Shown here one piece after another: positions 1 through 6,681 of a stretch of 17,147 bases of DNA. The DNA comes from Candidatus Parcubacteria bacterium. Lineage in GTDB: Bacteria > Patescibacteriota > Patescibacteriia > Patescibacteriales > UBA12075. The position numbers were made by a program, and so were the translations under genes. The notes under the pieces are model-generated. The model made no database searches, was not told the origin of the DNA, and saw nothing but the letters and a program-made list of their open reading frames with translations. The stretch is taken from NCBI GenBank assembly GCA_023139655.1, contig JAGLNE010000043.1, positions 1 through 17,147 on the forward strand, written 5' to 3'. Position 1 is the stretch's first letter. The number at the start of each line of letters is the position of its first letter.

Positions 1-27
1 GGTTTTATTTGGGGTTGTTGATATCGG

Positions 28-93
28 CCACGAAAAATAGCTGCGCTATCTCGTGGTAAACCACGAAAAATAGCTTTGCTATCTCGTGGTAAA
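28..93. repeat. Tandem pair of 33-bp hairpin repeats
   Basis: Two head-to-tail copies of a 33-bp unit (28-60 and 61-93) differ at about two bases in the loop region. Each is a hairpin: CCACGA pairs with TCGTGG and, inside that, ATAGC pairs with GCTAT around a 3-nt loop. The unit ends in TAAA. I see no further full copy in the window. No gene is recognisable here. A short open frame enters from the left edge (from position 2) and stops inside the first copy, so this could be the 3' end or downstream region of an upstream gene. Confidence 0.8.
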
Positions 94-167
94 GGGCTAC
101 GTTTATCGGGTGTATAACATTTTTGGGGTGGGATTTTATTAGGAGGCGTAGGCGGCGGAAATTGTAG

Positions 168-188
168 AGACGTAGCACTGCTACGTCT
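168..188. repeat. Short perfect hairpin, AGACGTAGC arms
   Basis: A 9-bp perfect inverted repeat (AGACGTAGC at 168-176, GCTACGTCT at 180-188) has a 3-nt ACT loop. No T-run follows, so it is not a convincing intrinsic terminator. Palindromes of this AGACGT...ACGTCT type are common as short dispersed repeats in bacterial genomes. Whether it is repeated in this genome cannot be judged from the window. Confidence 0.6.
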
Positions 189-207
189 GTTGCGGGTTGT
201 GTTAAAT

Positions 208-240
208 TTGCGTTAGCTTTATTATTAGTATATACTAATA
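208..240 (+). promoter_or_regulatory. Probable abiE promoter with 18-bp palindromic operator
   Basis: A -35-like TTGCGT (208-213), a 17-bp spacer and a -10-like TATACT (231-236) lie upstream of the AbiEi start at 269. A perfect 18-bp palindrome, TATTAGTATATACTAATA (223-240), covers the -10 box, and related AGTAATA / CTAGTAATG half-sites continue to about 260. AbiEi antitoxins are known to repress their own operons by binding inverted repeats in the promoter, so this palindrome is a strong operator candidate. The promoter and its link to AbiEi are inferences. Confidence 0.55.
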
Positions 241-268
241 CCAGTAATAAACTAGTAATGATAAAAAT

Positions 269-1051
269 ATGGTATCAAAAAATACAATTTTAAGCGCTAA
301 AGACAGTAAATTAATAGAAAAAGTCATTATTAAACATGGCGATATTGTTGCTGTCGGCGATATTTTAAAAATATTTCAAAAAGAATATTCATCTCTTGCC
401 GCTGGCAATAGAATACATCAATTGGAAAAAAGGGGCTGGTTTGTTCGTGTTAAGCAAGGGCTTTATGTCGTAGTTAGCGATATTGCTTCAAGATCAACAA
501 GTAATGTATCGTTGTTTAGAATAGCTCATGCGATAAATGACAAGTCTTATGTAAGCTTTGATTACGCGCTAAGTTATTATAATATATTTGATCAATACGC
601 AAAAATGATTACTTCAATCACGACAACACGAACAAAAAAATATGAATTTCAAAAAACAATTTTTAAATTTGTCAAAATTAATAAAAATTATTATTTTGGC
701 TTTTCGCAAAAACGAATTGAAGGCAAATTGGTCAATATAGCCGATTTAGAAAAAATTATTATTGATTATTTTTATTTTGACAAAACTTCTTATATTTTAA
801 GTTTAATGCTGGAAAAATTAACAAAACATAAAGACAATTTTGACTTTGAAAAAATGCAAAATTATGCTTTGCGCTATAACATGGCAACACAGCGCAAGAT
901 CGGTTTTTTGTTAGATGAAATAGGGATTGATACTCAAAAATTATACAATAAAGTGAAATTAAAAAATATCGGATATTCTCGTTTTAGCAAAGATTCAAAA
1001 AAGTTTAATAGCAAATGGCGCGTATATTATGATCATAGAATTATTAAATAA
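269..1051 (+). CDS. abiEi: AbiEi-family antitoxin / transcriptional repressor
   Basis: A 260-aa protein of the antitoxin half of a type IV AbiE toxin-antitoxin system. The N-terminal ~70 residues form a winged-helix DNA-binding domain: helices about 12-55, then the wing segment RGWFVRVKQGLYVV at 55-68, characteristic of AbiEi proteins. The remainder resembles the C-terminal antitoxin domain that opposes AbiEii. The stop lies inside the next gene: the toxin frame starts 23 bp before this one ends, so the two are translationally coupled. There is no Shine-Dalgarno motif before the ATG. The gene is visibly more AT-rich than the housekeeping genes downstream, consistent with horizontal acquisition. 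The family call is confident from motifs and gene order. Actual antitoxin activity is inferred. Confidence 0.85.
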   Translation: MVSKNTILSAKDSKLIEKVIIKHGDIVAVGDILKIFQKEYSSLAAGNRIHQLEKRGWFVRVKQGLYVVVSDIASRSTSNVSLFRIAHAINDKSYVSFDYALSYYNIFDQYAKMITSITTTRTKKYEFQKTIFKFVKINKNYYFGFSQKRIEGKLVNIADLEKIIIDYFYFDKTSYILSLMLEKLTKHKDNFDFEKMQNYALRYNMATQRKIGFLLDEIGIDTQKLYNKVKLKNIGYSRFSKDSKKFNSKWRVYYDHRIIK

Positions 1052-1784
1052 AAGAGAACTTGAAATTCTTAATAAACATCTAAAATATCCCTTGGCTATC
1101 GCGGAAAAGGATTATTTTTTAGCGCTTGTATCCAAAATTATTTATAATTCCATTTTGCGCGAAAAATTAATATTTAAGGGCGGTACGGCCCTGCACCATG
1201 TTTATTTAAAGCAATTGCGGTTTTCCGAAGACTTGGATTTTACAGCGGTTAAAAAGCCGGTTATTATTGATGAAATAAAAAAAATATTCACGCCGTATGA
1301 TTTTTTGGAAATTAAAAAGGAGCATACCTCCAAAGCAACCATTAAACTGGAGAGATTAAAATTTAATGGTCCGCTTGGACAGCCAAATTCTCTAAAAATA
1401 GATATTGACTTTATTCAAAATGTTGTTTTACCTCCGATAGATATGGAGTATAAAAATAACTACGGAGTAAAAACAAAAGTCAGGGTAATGGATATTCGCG
1501 AAATATGCGCTGAAAAGATCAGGACAATAAGCGACAGGGCAAGATACAGGGATTTTTATGATTTAACCATGATATTTAAAAATTTTAAAATTAATTCTAA
1601 AGAAATTTTAGGTTTAATAAAACAAAAAGAAATTCGCCGGCCGATTACAAAAACATCAATGTTGAAAAATTGGCAAATTGTTAAGCAAGATAAACAGAAT
1701 GAGTTTTCCAGTGTTTATTATTCAAAGGAAATAAGTGATGATGAAATTCAAAAAACGATAAATAAATTAATATTAGAAAAATAG
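1029..1784 (+). CDS. abiEii: AbiEii/AbiGii-family nucleotidyltransferase toxin
   Basis: A 251-aa protein of the DNA polymerase beta-like nucleotidyltransferase superfamily, the toxin of the AbiE abortive-infection pair. Motif I is visible as KGGTAL (50-55) followed by RFSEDLDF (64-71), supplying the paired acidic residues D68 and D70. The next acidic strand is KIDIDF (123-128). The downstream motif contains EKIR (162-165) and RARYRDFYDL (170-179), typical of the family. Length and motif order look intact. AbiEii-type toxins inhibit growth, with nucleotide transfer to RNA targets such as tRNA reported for relatives; the substrate here is unknown. The ATG lies 23 bp inside the antitoxin gene, and the stop is 4 nt before the sortase start, so all three genes probably share one transcript. 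Confidence 0.9.
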   Translation: MIIELLNKRELEILNKHLKYPLAIAEKDYFLALVSKIIYNSILREKLIFKGGTALHHVYLKQLRFSEDLDFTAVKKPVIIDEIKKIFTPYDFLEIKKEHTSKATIKLERLKFNGPLGQPNSLKIDIDFIQNVVLPPIDMEYKNNYGVKTKVRVMDIREICAEKIRTISDRARYRDFYDLTMIFKNFKINSKEILGLIKQKEIRRPITKTSMLKNWQIVKQDKQNEFSSVYYSKEISDDEIQKTINKLILEK

Positions 1785-1788
1785 AATA

Positions 1789-2433
1789 ATGAAATTAAAA
1801 AATATATTTAAAAAAAAGCAGAGTAAGGGCTTAAAAGTTCTGGTTTTATTTTTGGAATTATTTGCAGTTGCCTTGGTTTTATATTTAATTGCTCTGCCTT
1901 TTTATCCTGGAGTTAAATATAGATCAACAATAGAAGAATACAATGCCCTGCCTGAAGCCGAAGAAAGAGTGATCATAGAAGAGCAGGTCGCTGAATTCCG
2001 AGGGGGCTTACCGGAAAATAAATTTGATGTTTCACCCAACCGGGTAATAATCCCCAAGATCGGGGTTAACGCGCCGATTGTTGTTACTGACAACGCGGAC
2101 TACGGGCTTAGCCAGGGGGCCTGGCTGGTGCCAAATACTTCCAGCCCGGACAAGGGCGGCAACACGGTAATAACCGGGCATCGCTTTAAATATTTACCCC
2201 CCCATAATCTAACCTTTTATTTATTTGATAAGCTGGAAACAGGGGACTTGGTTTCAATAATTTGGCAAGAAAAAGATTATTTATATAGGATCAAAGAGGT
2301 GAAAATAGTGGATGATACTGAGGTATCAATCCTTAACGCCACCGATGAGCCCATTTTAACCATGTTTACCTGCCACCCGATTTACTCTACTGAGCAAAGA
2401 TTGGTGGTGATAAGTGAATTGGTGGAAGAGTAG
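1789..2433 (+). CDS. Sortase family transpeptidase
   Basis: A 214-aa membrane-anchored cysteine transpeptidase that would join exported proteins to surface acceptors. A short Lys-rich N-terminus precedes one transmembrane helix (about 15-38), then a linker and the sortase beta-barrel from about 85. The catalytic triad is visible: His131 in TGHR, Cys195 in MFTCHP and Arg204 in EQRLVV. Short length, N-terminal anchor and motif spacing fit a class D/E-like sortase, but the class is not certain. It starts 4 nt after the AbiEii stop, so it is probably co-transcribed with the toxin-antitoxin pair, or the pair inserted just upstream. Neither the CAP protein nor the secreted repeat protein in this window carries a recognisable LPxTG tail, so no substrate is identified here. 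Confidence 0.9.
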   Translation: MKLKNIFKKKQSKGLKVLVLFLELFAVALVLYLIALPFYPGVKYRSTIEEYNALPEAEERVIIEEQVAEFRGGLPENKFDVSPNRVIIPKIGVNAPIVVTDNADYGLSQGAWLVPNTSSPDKGGNTVITGHRFKYLPPHNLTFYLFDKLETGDLVSIIWQEKDYLYRIKEVKIVDDTEVSILNATDEPILTMFTCHPIYSTEQRLVVISELVEE

Positions 2434-2448
2434 GGAATTGTTAAAAAT

Positions 2449-2590
2449 TGTCATCCTGCTTGTCCGCCGAAGCTTCAGCGAAGGAGAAGGGAGTGAAGCG
2501 ACGAAGGATCCCGTCCCTGTATCCACGAGATTCTTCACTTCGCTTTACCCCAAGGGCACTTCCGTTGGGCGCGCTACGCTCAGAATGACA
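2449..2590. repeat. Dispersed TGTCAT...ATGACA element A
   Basis: A 142-bp element between sortase and Fic genes begins TGTCATCCTG and ends CAGAATGACA. Its interior holds the GGATCCCGT and ACGAGATTCTTC blocks shared with the other elements. Extra modules include CCGCCGAAGCTTCAGCGAAG on the left arm and CCCAAGGGCACTTCCGTTGGG on the right. It starts 15 nt after the sortase stop. No flanking direct duplication is visible. Short open frames across it (for example 2414-2653) are translated repeat. Confidence 0.85.
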
Positions 2591-2642
2591 TGGTTGTTTA
2601 AAATTAGTGAGTATTTGCCTTATTATAATATTTATGGTATTA

Positions 2643-2699
2643 TTAGAATATAGAAAAATTATATTCCAATGCTTAGAGCAAAGATTATTTATATTCTAA
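2643..2699. promoter_or_regulatory. Inverted TTAGAATATA sites before the Fic gene
   Basis: Two perfect 10-bp inverted copies, TTAGAATATA (2643-2652) and TATATTCTAA (2690-2699), flank a related TATATTCC (about 2661-2668). They end 10 nt before the Fic start. A TATAAT at 2624-2629 could be a -10 box, without a clear -35. The arrangement could be an operator for the winged-helix-like C-terminus of the Fic protein, but in such AT-rich DNA chance similarity is a real possibility. Confidence 0.35.
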
Positions 2700-2709
2700 T
2701 TTTAATAAA

Positions 2710-3813
2710 ATGCCTATTAAGCCGTTTATTCCAAGAAAACTACCATTAAAAATCAGCTATGAAAATGTAATAAAGGAAATCATTAATGCCCATAGAGCTA
2801 TTGCCGGTTTAAATGCCTCATTAAGTCATTTACCAAATCCAAAAATCCTAGGTAGAACCATGCAAACAAAAGAAGCAGTACTTAGTTCGCGTATTGAAGG
2901 CACTCAAGCCTCCTTAAATGAGGTGTTTGAATATGAGGCTAAGATGGAGAAAAGTAGAGATACAGAAAAAAAAGTGGATATACAGGAGATAACCAGTTAT
3001 CGTGATGCCCTAAATCATGGAGTTCAGCATTTAAAGAATAAGCCAATCAATGAAGATTTAATCAAGAAATTACATGAAATATTATTGCGTACCGGAAGAG
3101 GCCGCGATAAGACACCCGGCCAATTTCGAAAAACTCAAGTATATATTGGCCGGCCGGGGGCTAGTATAAACGAAGCAAGTTTTGTGCCACCGCCGGCAAA
3201 TTATATTATTCCCCTAATAGCTAATCTTGAAAAATATTTAAATAGAGATTTGGAAAAAGACGCGCTAGTTCAAATCGCGATCGCCCATTATCAATTTGAA
3301 GCTATTCATCCTTTTTTGGATGGCAATGGCCGGGTCGGTCGATTATTGATTTCTTTGTTTTTATATAAAAAAGAGCTTTTAGTCCATCCCTTTTTATATT
3401 TAAGTGAATTTTTTGAGAAAAATAGAGAGGATTATTATGCTTTATTGAGCGGAGTCAGTGAAACGGGCGACATTAAAAGCTGGGTTAAGTTTTTTTTATA
3501 TGCCGTAACTGTCCAGGCAAAAAAGGCCAAACAAGCGTCAGATGATATTTTGGTATTGCATAAGAAATTGAAAGAAAAAATGACTAAGATGAGTTCGGTC
3601 TACGCCTATAATTTACTGGATGCGATTTTTATGCATCCTGTTTTTTCATCGGCCAGTATTAGAAAAGATTCTAAAATAAAAAATACTCAAACTTTATTTA
3701 ATTTGATAGATAAATTTGTAAAAGCGGAAATTATTTATATTGTAAAACCTAATAAAAAAAGAAATAAGATATATATTTTTAAAGATTTAGTGAAAATAAT
3801 TAATAAAAAATAG
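2710..3813 (+). CDS. Fic domain protein (AMPylase-type), N-terminally autoinhibited
   Basis: A 367-aa Fic protein. The catalytic motif HPFLDGNGRVGR (200-211) matches HxFx(D/E)GNGRxxR: H200 is the general base, D204 the acidic residue and R211 the distal arginine, so it looks active. Fic proteins usually transfer AMP from ATP to a protein hydroxyl. An inhibitory helix motif of the S/TxxxE(G/N) type appears upstream as SSRIEG (59-64, E63), which marks class II Fic enzymes with an internal N-terminal brake. About residues 295-365 look like a winged helix, common in this subfamily. No separate antitoxin is needed or seen. It follows repeat element A and precedes an independent promoter. The gene is AT-rich like the AbiE pair, suggesting one accessory block. 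The target protein cannot be predicted. Confidence 0.92.
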   Translation: MPIKPFIPRKLPLKISYENVIKEIINAHRAIAGLNASLSHLPNPKILGRTMQTKEAVLSSRIEGTQASLNEVFEYEAKMEKSRDTEKKVDIQEITSYRDALNHGVQHLKNKPINEDLIKKLHEILLRTGRGRDKTPGQFRKTQVYIGRPGASINEASFVPPPANYIIPLIANLEKYLNRDLEKDALVQIAIAHYQFEAIHPFLDGNGRVGRLLISLFLYKKELLVHPFLYLSEFFEKNREDYYALLSGVSETGDIKSWVKFFLYAVTVQAKKAKQASDDILVLHKKLKEKMTKMSSVYAYNLLDAIFMHPVFSSASIRKDSKIKNTQTLFNLIDKFVKAEIIYIVKPNKKRNKIYIFKDLVKIINKK

Positions 3814-3816
3814 GTT

Positions 3817-3845
3817 TTGACAAATATTAGTTAATATGCTATAAT
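3817..3845 (+). promoter_or_regulatory. Consensus sigma70-type promoter
   Basis: TTGACA (3817-3822), a 17-bp spacer and TATAAT (3840-3845) give a full match to the housekeeping consensus. It starts 3 nt after the Fic stop. Transcription would begin near 3852, leaving a leader of about 18 nt before the CAP-protein ATG at 3870 with no Shine-Dalgarno site. Confidence 0.85.
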
Positions 3846-3869
3846 CTTGTTATATTAAAATATATTGAT

Positions 3870-5201
3870 ATGCCAAGGAAAAAACCTAAAAATAAAATAA
3901 AAAAACGTGGGCTAATTTTGCTAATATTAGTCGGAGTTTTTTATTTTTTCAAGAATTTGCTTAAATTGGGAAAAAGCACGGAAAAGATCAAACAAGGAAT
4001 AAAAGAATATGCTAAAGAAGAGAAAAGAGAAATTGAAGAATTAGTCACAAATAAGCAAGGATTAACTAAATTTTTACATGATTCCAAGTGTTTGCTAAAA
4101 GATTATTTTATCCCGCATAACGGCAACGGCCATAAGCCTAAATTTCTTCATCCCAAAACACTCATAACAATTGCCTTACTGGTACTGCTTATCAAAGCCG
4201 TGACCTTAGGCTCTTTGTTTTTATCATATCCGCAAGGCGCCAGAGTATCGTCAGTTATAGTTAACCGTGTTTTAGAGCTGGTTAATATTGACCGGACTAA
4301 TTCCGGCTTAGGAAACTTGGCCATGAATAATACTTTAAGTGCTTCTGCCTTAGCTAAAGCTAATGACCTGGTCGCGTATGATTATTTTGCCCATACCAGT
4401 CTGGACGGAAAAAGACCCTGGGATTGGATAGATCGCGGACAATATCAATATTTATTTGTCGGTGAGAATCTGGCCATGAATTTTACCACCGCCGAATCGG
4501 TTCACCGGGCGCTAATGGACTCACCAACGCATAAAGCCAATATTTTAAATGAACGCTATATTGATGCCGGCATCGCCATGGTAAGCGGAATGATCAATGG
4601 CAAGCAGACCAATGTTTTGGTTCAGCATTTTGCCGTAAGAAGCAACCCGCAGCTTGTTTTAGCCGCGGTTGAGGAAGCAAAAGCCGAGCCAATCCCTGCG
4701 CCGGTAACAGAAATTATTGAAGAGCCGGCGGTCGTAAAAGGAGAAGAGGCCCCACTGCCGCCAAGTATTGCTGAAGTTCCATTGGCAAGCGAGCTAATAC
4801 CCGCGGTTAATTTAACCAGCCAAAATCAGGCCGGTAGCCAGGAAGAAAACATTGTGCCTGAGCTGGTTTCCGATTTGGACCAAATTAATCTGGCCGTAGC
4901 AAATATTAGTCCAAATGAAGCCTTGGAAAAGGATCTTGTTACCCAGGTGCTATCGGTTGCGAACCCGGTTGATGAAAAATTAGTGCTAACCCAAAAACGC
5001 CTTAAATATATTAATTATATATTTTTAAGCATTTTAAGCCTGGTGATTTTGGCCTTAGTAATAAATATTATTATCCGCGTAGAAATACAGCATAAGCACG
5101 TGATCGCCCAGACCCTGGTTTTGATCCTGTTTATATCCAGCATGGTATTTTTCAAATTCCATTTCCTGGAAAGCGGAGTGGTAAATATTTTGTTATTGTA
5201 A
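3870..5201 (+). CDS. CAP (SCP/PR1-like) domain multi-pass membrane protein
   Basis: A 443-aa envelope protein. Predicted membrane helices lie at about 13-31, 96-119, 380-403 and 410-430. The extracytoplasmic part between helices 2 and 3 holds a CAP domain (about 130-257) with the conserved residues H175 in FAHTS, E199 in GENLA and H221 in SPTHKANIL. A Pro/Glu/Ala-rich linker follows (about 265-345). The segment between helices 1 and 2 (about 32-95) is charged and cytoplasmic or amphipathic. Bacterial CAP proteins are exported and mostly of unknown biochemical function, some binding lipids or acting at the cell wall. The gene has its own strong promoter and is closed off by repeat element B, so it is probably monocistronic. 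The CAP call is confident; role and topology are inferred. Confidence 0.85.
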   Translation: MPRKKPKNKIKKRGLILLILVGVFYFFKNLLKLGKSTEKIKQGIKEYAKEEKREIEELVTNKQGLTKFLHDSKCLLKDYFIPHNGNGHKPKFLHPKTLITIALLVLLIKAVTLGSLFLSYPQGARVSSVIVNRVLELVNIDRTNSGLGNLAMNNTLSASALAKANDLVAYDYFAHTSLDGKRPWDWIDRGQYQYLFVGENLAMNFTTAESVHRALMDSPTHKANILNERYIDAGIAMVSGMINGKQTNVLVQHFAVRSNPQLVLAAVEEAKAEPIPAPVTEIIEEPAVVKGEEAPLPPSIAEVPLASELIPAVNLTSQNQAGSQEENIVPELVSDLDQINLAVANISPNEALEKDLVTQVLSVANPVDEKLVLTQKRLKYINYIFLSILSLVILALVINIIIRVEIQHKHVIAQTLVLILFISSMVFFKFHFLESGVVNILLL

Positions 5202-5215
5202 TAATTTTTTATATT

Positions 5216-5305
5216 TGTCATTCTGATCCGCCAGCTGGCGGAGAAGAATCCCGTGGATATAGAAACAAGATCCTTCACTCCGCTAGCGCTTCGTTCAGGA
5301 TGACA
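5216..5305. repeat. Dispersed TGTCAT...ATGACA element B
   Basis: A 90-bp element between the CAP gene and mnmA. The left arm carries the perfect 14-bp palindrome CCGCCAGCTGGCGG (5228-5241), also present in the element at 10870-10974. Then come AATCCCGTGGATATAG, AAGATCC and TTCGTTCAGGATGACA. It starts 15 nt after the CAP-protein stop. Confidence 0.88.
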
Positions 5306-5389
5306 GTTGCTTATGTTATTCAGATAGTTTTAAATATCCCCTCACTTAGATTTTTTCAGTTTTGACAGAATAGTGGGGGTTTTATATTT

Positions 5390-6493
5390 ATGAAAATAAC
5401 TAATAAAAAAACCGTAGTTGTCGCGATGTCAGGCGGAGTGGATTCATCCGTTGCGGCGTATTTACTTAAACAAGCCGGTTACACTGTAATGGGTGTTTTT
5501 TTGCGTTTGCATGATAATTACGAGGAAGCGGAAAGAGCGGCTCGGGCAGTATGTAAGAAATTAGAGATAAAATTTTATCCCTTAAGCGCCAAAGAATCTT
5601 TTGAAAAAGAAGTAGTGGAATATTTTATCAAAAGCTACGCTAATGGGATTACCCCTAATCCATGCGTGGTTTGCAATAAAGCGATCAAATTCGGCGTACT
5701 GCTCAAAATGATGAAGGAATTGCAAGGGGATTATTTGGCAAGCGGACACTATATTCGCCTGCGGCGGAAAGGAACAGGGAACAAGGAACAAGGAACAAAC
5801 ATAAAATTGATTAAAGGGATTGATAAAGAGAAGGATCAGAGTTATTTTTTGTATACTTTAGGACAAGAGCAGTTAAGGCATTTGTTGTTTCCTTTGGGCA
5901 AATATACCAAAACAGAAATTAAAAAAATTGCCAAGCAGGCGGATTTGCCTGTCCTTAAAACCGAGAGTCAGGATGTTTGTTTTTTGGTTAATGAAGGAAA
6001 AATAATTGAACATAATATTTTTTTGCGTGAGCGGTTGAAAATGACTGTTGGAGATATTAAGGATTTAAACGGAAAAAAATTGGGTGAGCACAAGGGCTTG
6101 CCGCTATATACGATTGGGCAGCGTAGGGGGGTGGAGATCGGCGGAACCGGGCCGTATTATGTGGCGCGCTGTGACTATAAAACAAACACCCTTTACGTCG
6201 TTAACGACCCAAATGATCCGGCTTTGTTTAGTGATGAATTTGTTGTTAAAAACGTAAATTGGATCAGCGGAAAAGAACCTAAAATGCCATATAACACAGA
6301 AGTAGTGATAAGATACCGGCACAAGGCAATTAAATGTAAGGTCTGTAAGACACTGAGTGTCTTACAGGCCTTAGTGTCAGAAAAGCAAGAATACGCAGTA
6401 AAGTTAAAAACACCAGCCCGGGCAGTAACACCCGGGCAAAGCGCGGTTTTTTATGATAATAATGAAGTTATTGGCGGGGGTATTATACAGTAA
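5390..6493 (+). CDS. mnmA: tRNA-specific 2-thiouridylase MnmA
   Basis: A 367-aa enzyme that places sulfur at C2 of wobble uridine 34 in tRNA-Lys, -Glu and -Gln, using ATP and a persulfide relay. The PP-loop SGGVDSS (14-20) binds ATP. The two catalytic cysteines correspond to C95 (in NPCVVCNK) and C197 (in SQDVCFL). GHY (119-121), DQSYFLYTL (149-157) and the C-terminal ARAVTPGQ (343-350) are family hallmarks. Two stretches look like additions to the usual fold: GTGNKEQGTN (128-137), encoded by a heptanucleotide tandem repeat, and about residues 317-330, encoded by a 37-nt palindrome. Translation may use GTGGGGG 11 nt before the ATG, one of the few SD-like sites in the window. TTGACA at 5362-5367 lies upstream, but its best -10 (TATATT, 5383-5388) abuts the ATG with a 15-bp spacer, so that promoter is doubtful. 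Confidence 0.96.
   Translation: MKITNKKTVVVAMSGGVDSSVAAYLLKQAGYTVMGVFLRLHDNYEEAERAARAVCKKLEIKFYPLSAKESFEKEVVEYFIKSYANGITPNPCVVCNKAIKFGVLLKMMKELQGDYLASGHYIRLRRKGTGNKEQGTNIKLIKGIDKEKDQSYFLYTLGQEQLRHLLFPLGKYTKTEIKKIAKQADLPVLKTESQDVCFLVNEGKIIEHNIFLRERLKMTVGDIKDLNGKKLGEHKGLPLYTIGQRRGVEIGGTGPYYVARCDYKTNTLYVVNDPNDPALFSDEFVVKNVNWISGKEPKMPYNTEVVIRYRHKAIKCKVCKTLSVLQALVSEKQEYAVKLKTPARAVTPGQSAVFYDNNEVIGGGIIQ
5771..5798 (+). repeat. Four tandem heptanucleotides (GGAACAG/A) inside mnmA
   Basis: GGAACAG followed by three exact GGAACAA units (28 nt) lies in the mnmA coding sequence and encodes most of residues 128-137. Because the unit is 7 bp, gain or loss of one copy would shift the reading frame. Heptanucleotide tandem repeats are known as dispersed repeats in other bacteria, for example the STRR repeats of cyanobacteria. 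Any relationship here is only by analogy. Confidence 0.85.
6337..6373. repeat. 37-nt near-perfect palindrome inside mnmA
   Basis: Arms TAAGGTCTGTAAGACACT (6337-6354) and its complement (6356-6373) pair over 18 positions with one G-T mismatch and a single central base. It is translated in frame as part of the MnmA C-terminal domain, between CKV and EKQEYAVKL, where the family usually has a short loop. It looks like an inserted palindromic element that kept the frame, comparable in principle to the in-frame palindromic elements of Rickettsia. Confidence 0.8.
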
Positions 6494-6533
6494 ATCTATT
6501 AATAAAGCAGATTAGAGTATATTGTTTGTTTAT

Positions 6534-6568
6534 TGTCAATATTGACAGAAGCTAGCTTTTATTATAAT
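6534..6568 (+). promoter_or_regulatory. Candidate rpsB promoter with palindrome over the -35
   Basis: TTGACA (6542-6547) and TATAAT (6563-6568) are separated by 15 bp, shorter than ideal. The -35 is the right half of a perfect 14-bp palindrome TGTCAATATTGACA (6534-6547), so a repressor could sit directly on the -35. It lies 41 nt after the mnmA stop and would produce an rpsB leader of roughly 105 nt. Confidence 0.55.
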
Positions 6569-6617
6569 TTATATATGTAGCATAAGCTATTATTAATAAT
6601 AATCAAAAAATCACTCA

Positions 6618-6664
6618 TACCTCTTAAAATTTTTCCTTGTTCCAATATTGGAATTAGCGAGGTA
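6618..6664 (+). promoter_or_regulatory. Structured rpsB leader, candidate autoregulatory site
   Basis: An outer stem, TACCTC (6618-6623) with GAGGTA (6659-6664), encloses a 14-bp palindrome TTCCAATATTGGAA (6640-6653). It sits 17 nt before the rpsB ATG. In other bacteria rpsB-tsf expression is controlled by S2 binding the rpsB leader. Whether this fold is equivalent is inference, as no primary-sequence match to a known leader family is claimed. Confidence 0.4.
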
Positions 6665-6681
6665 GAGGATTAAAGGAAATT

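Noticed and set aside
1..268. A gene at the left edge
   Set aside because: All frames stop quickly and none shows protein features; only a possible short 3' end from position 2 remains.
2414..2653. Open frame of 79 codons on the + strand after the sortase
   Set aside because: It lies over repeat element A; the translation has no domain features and resembles the other repeat-derived frames.
5362..5388. Promoter TTGACA / TATATT directly before mnmA
   Set aside because: The spacer is 15 bp and the -10 box touches the start codon, so transcription would begin inside the gene; kept only as a remark.
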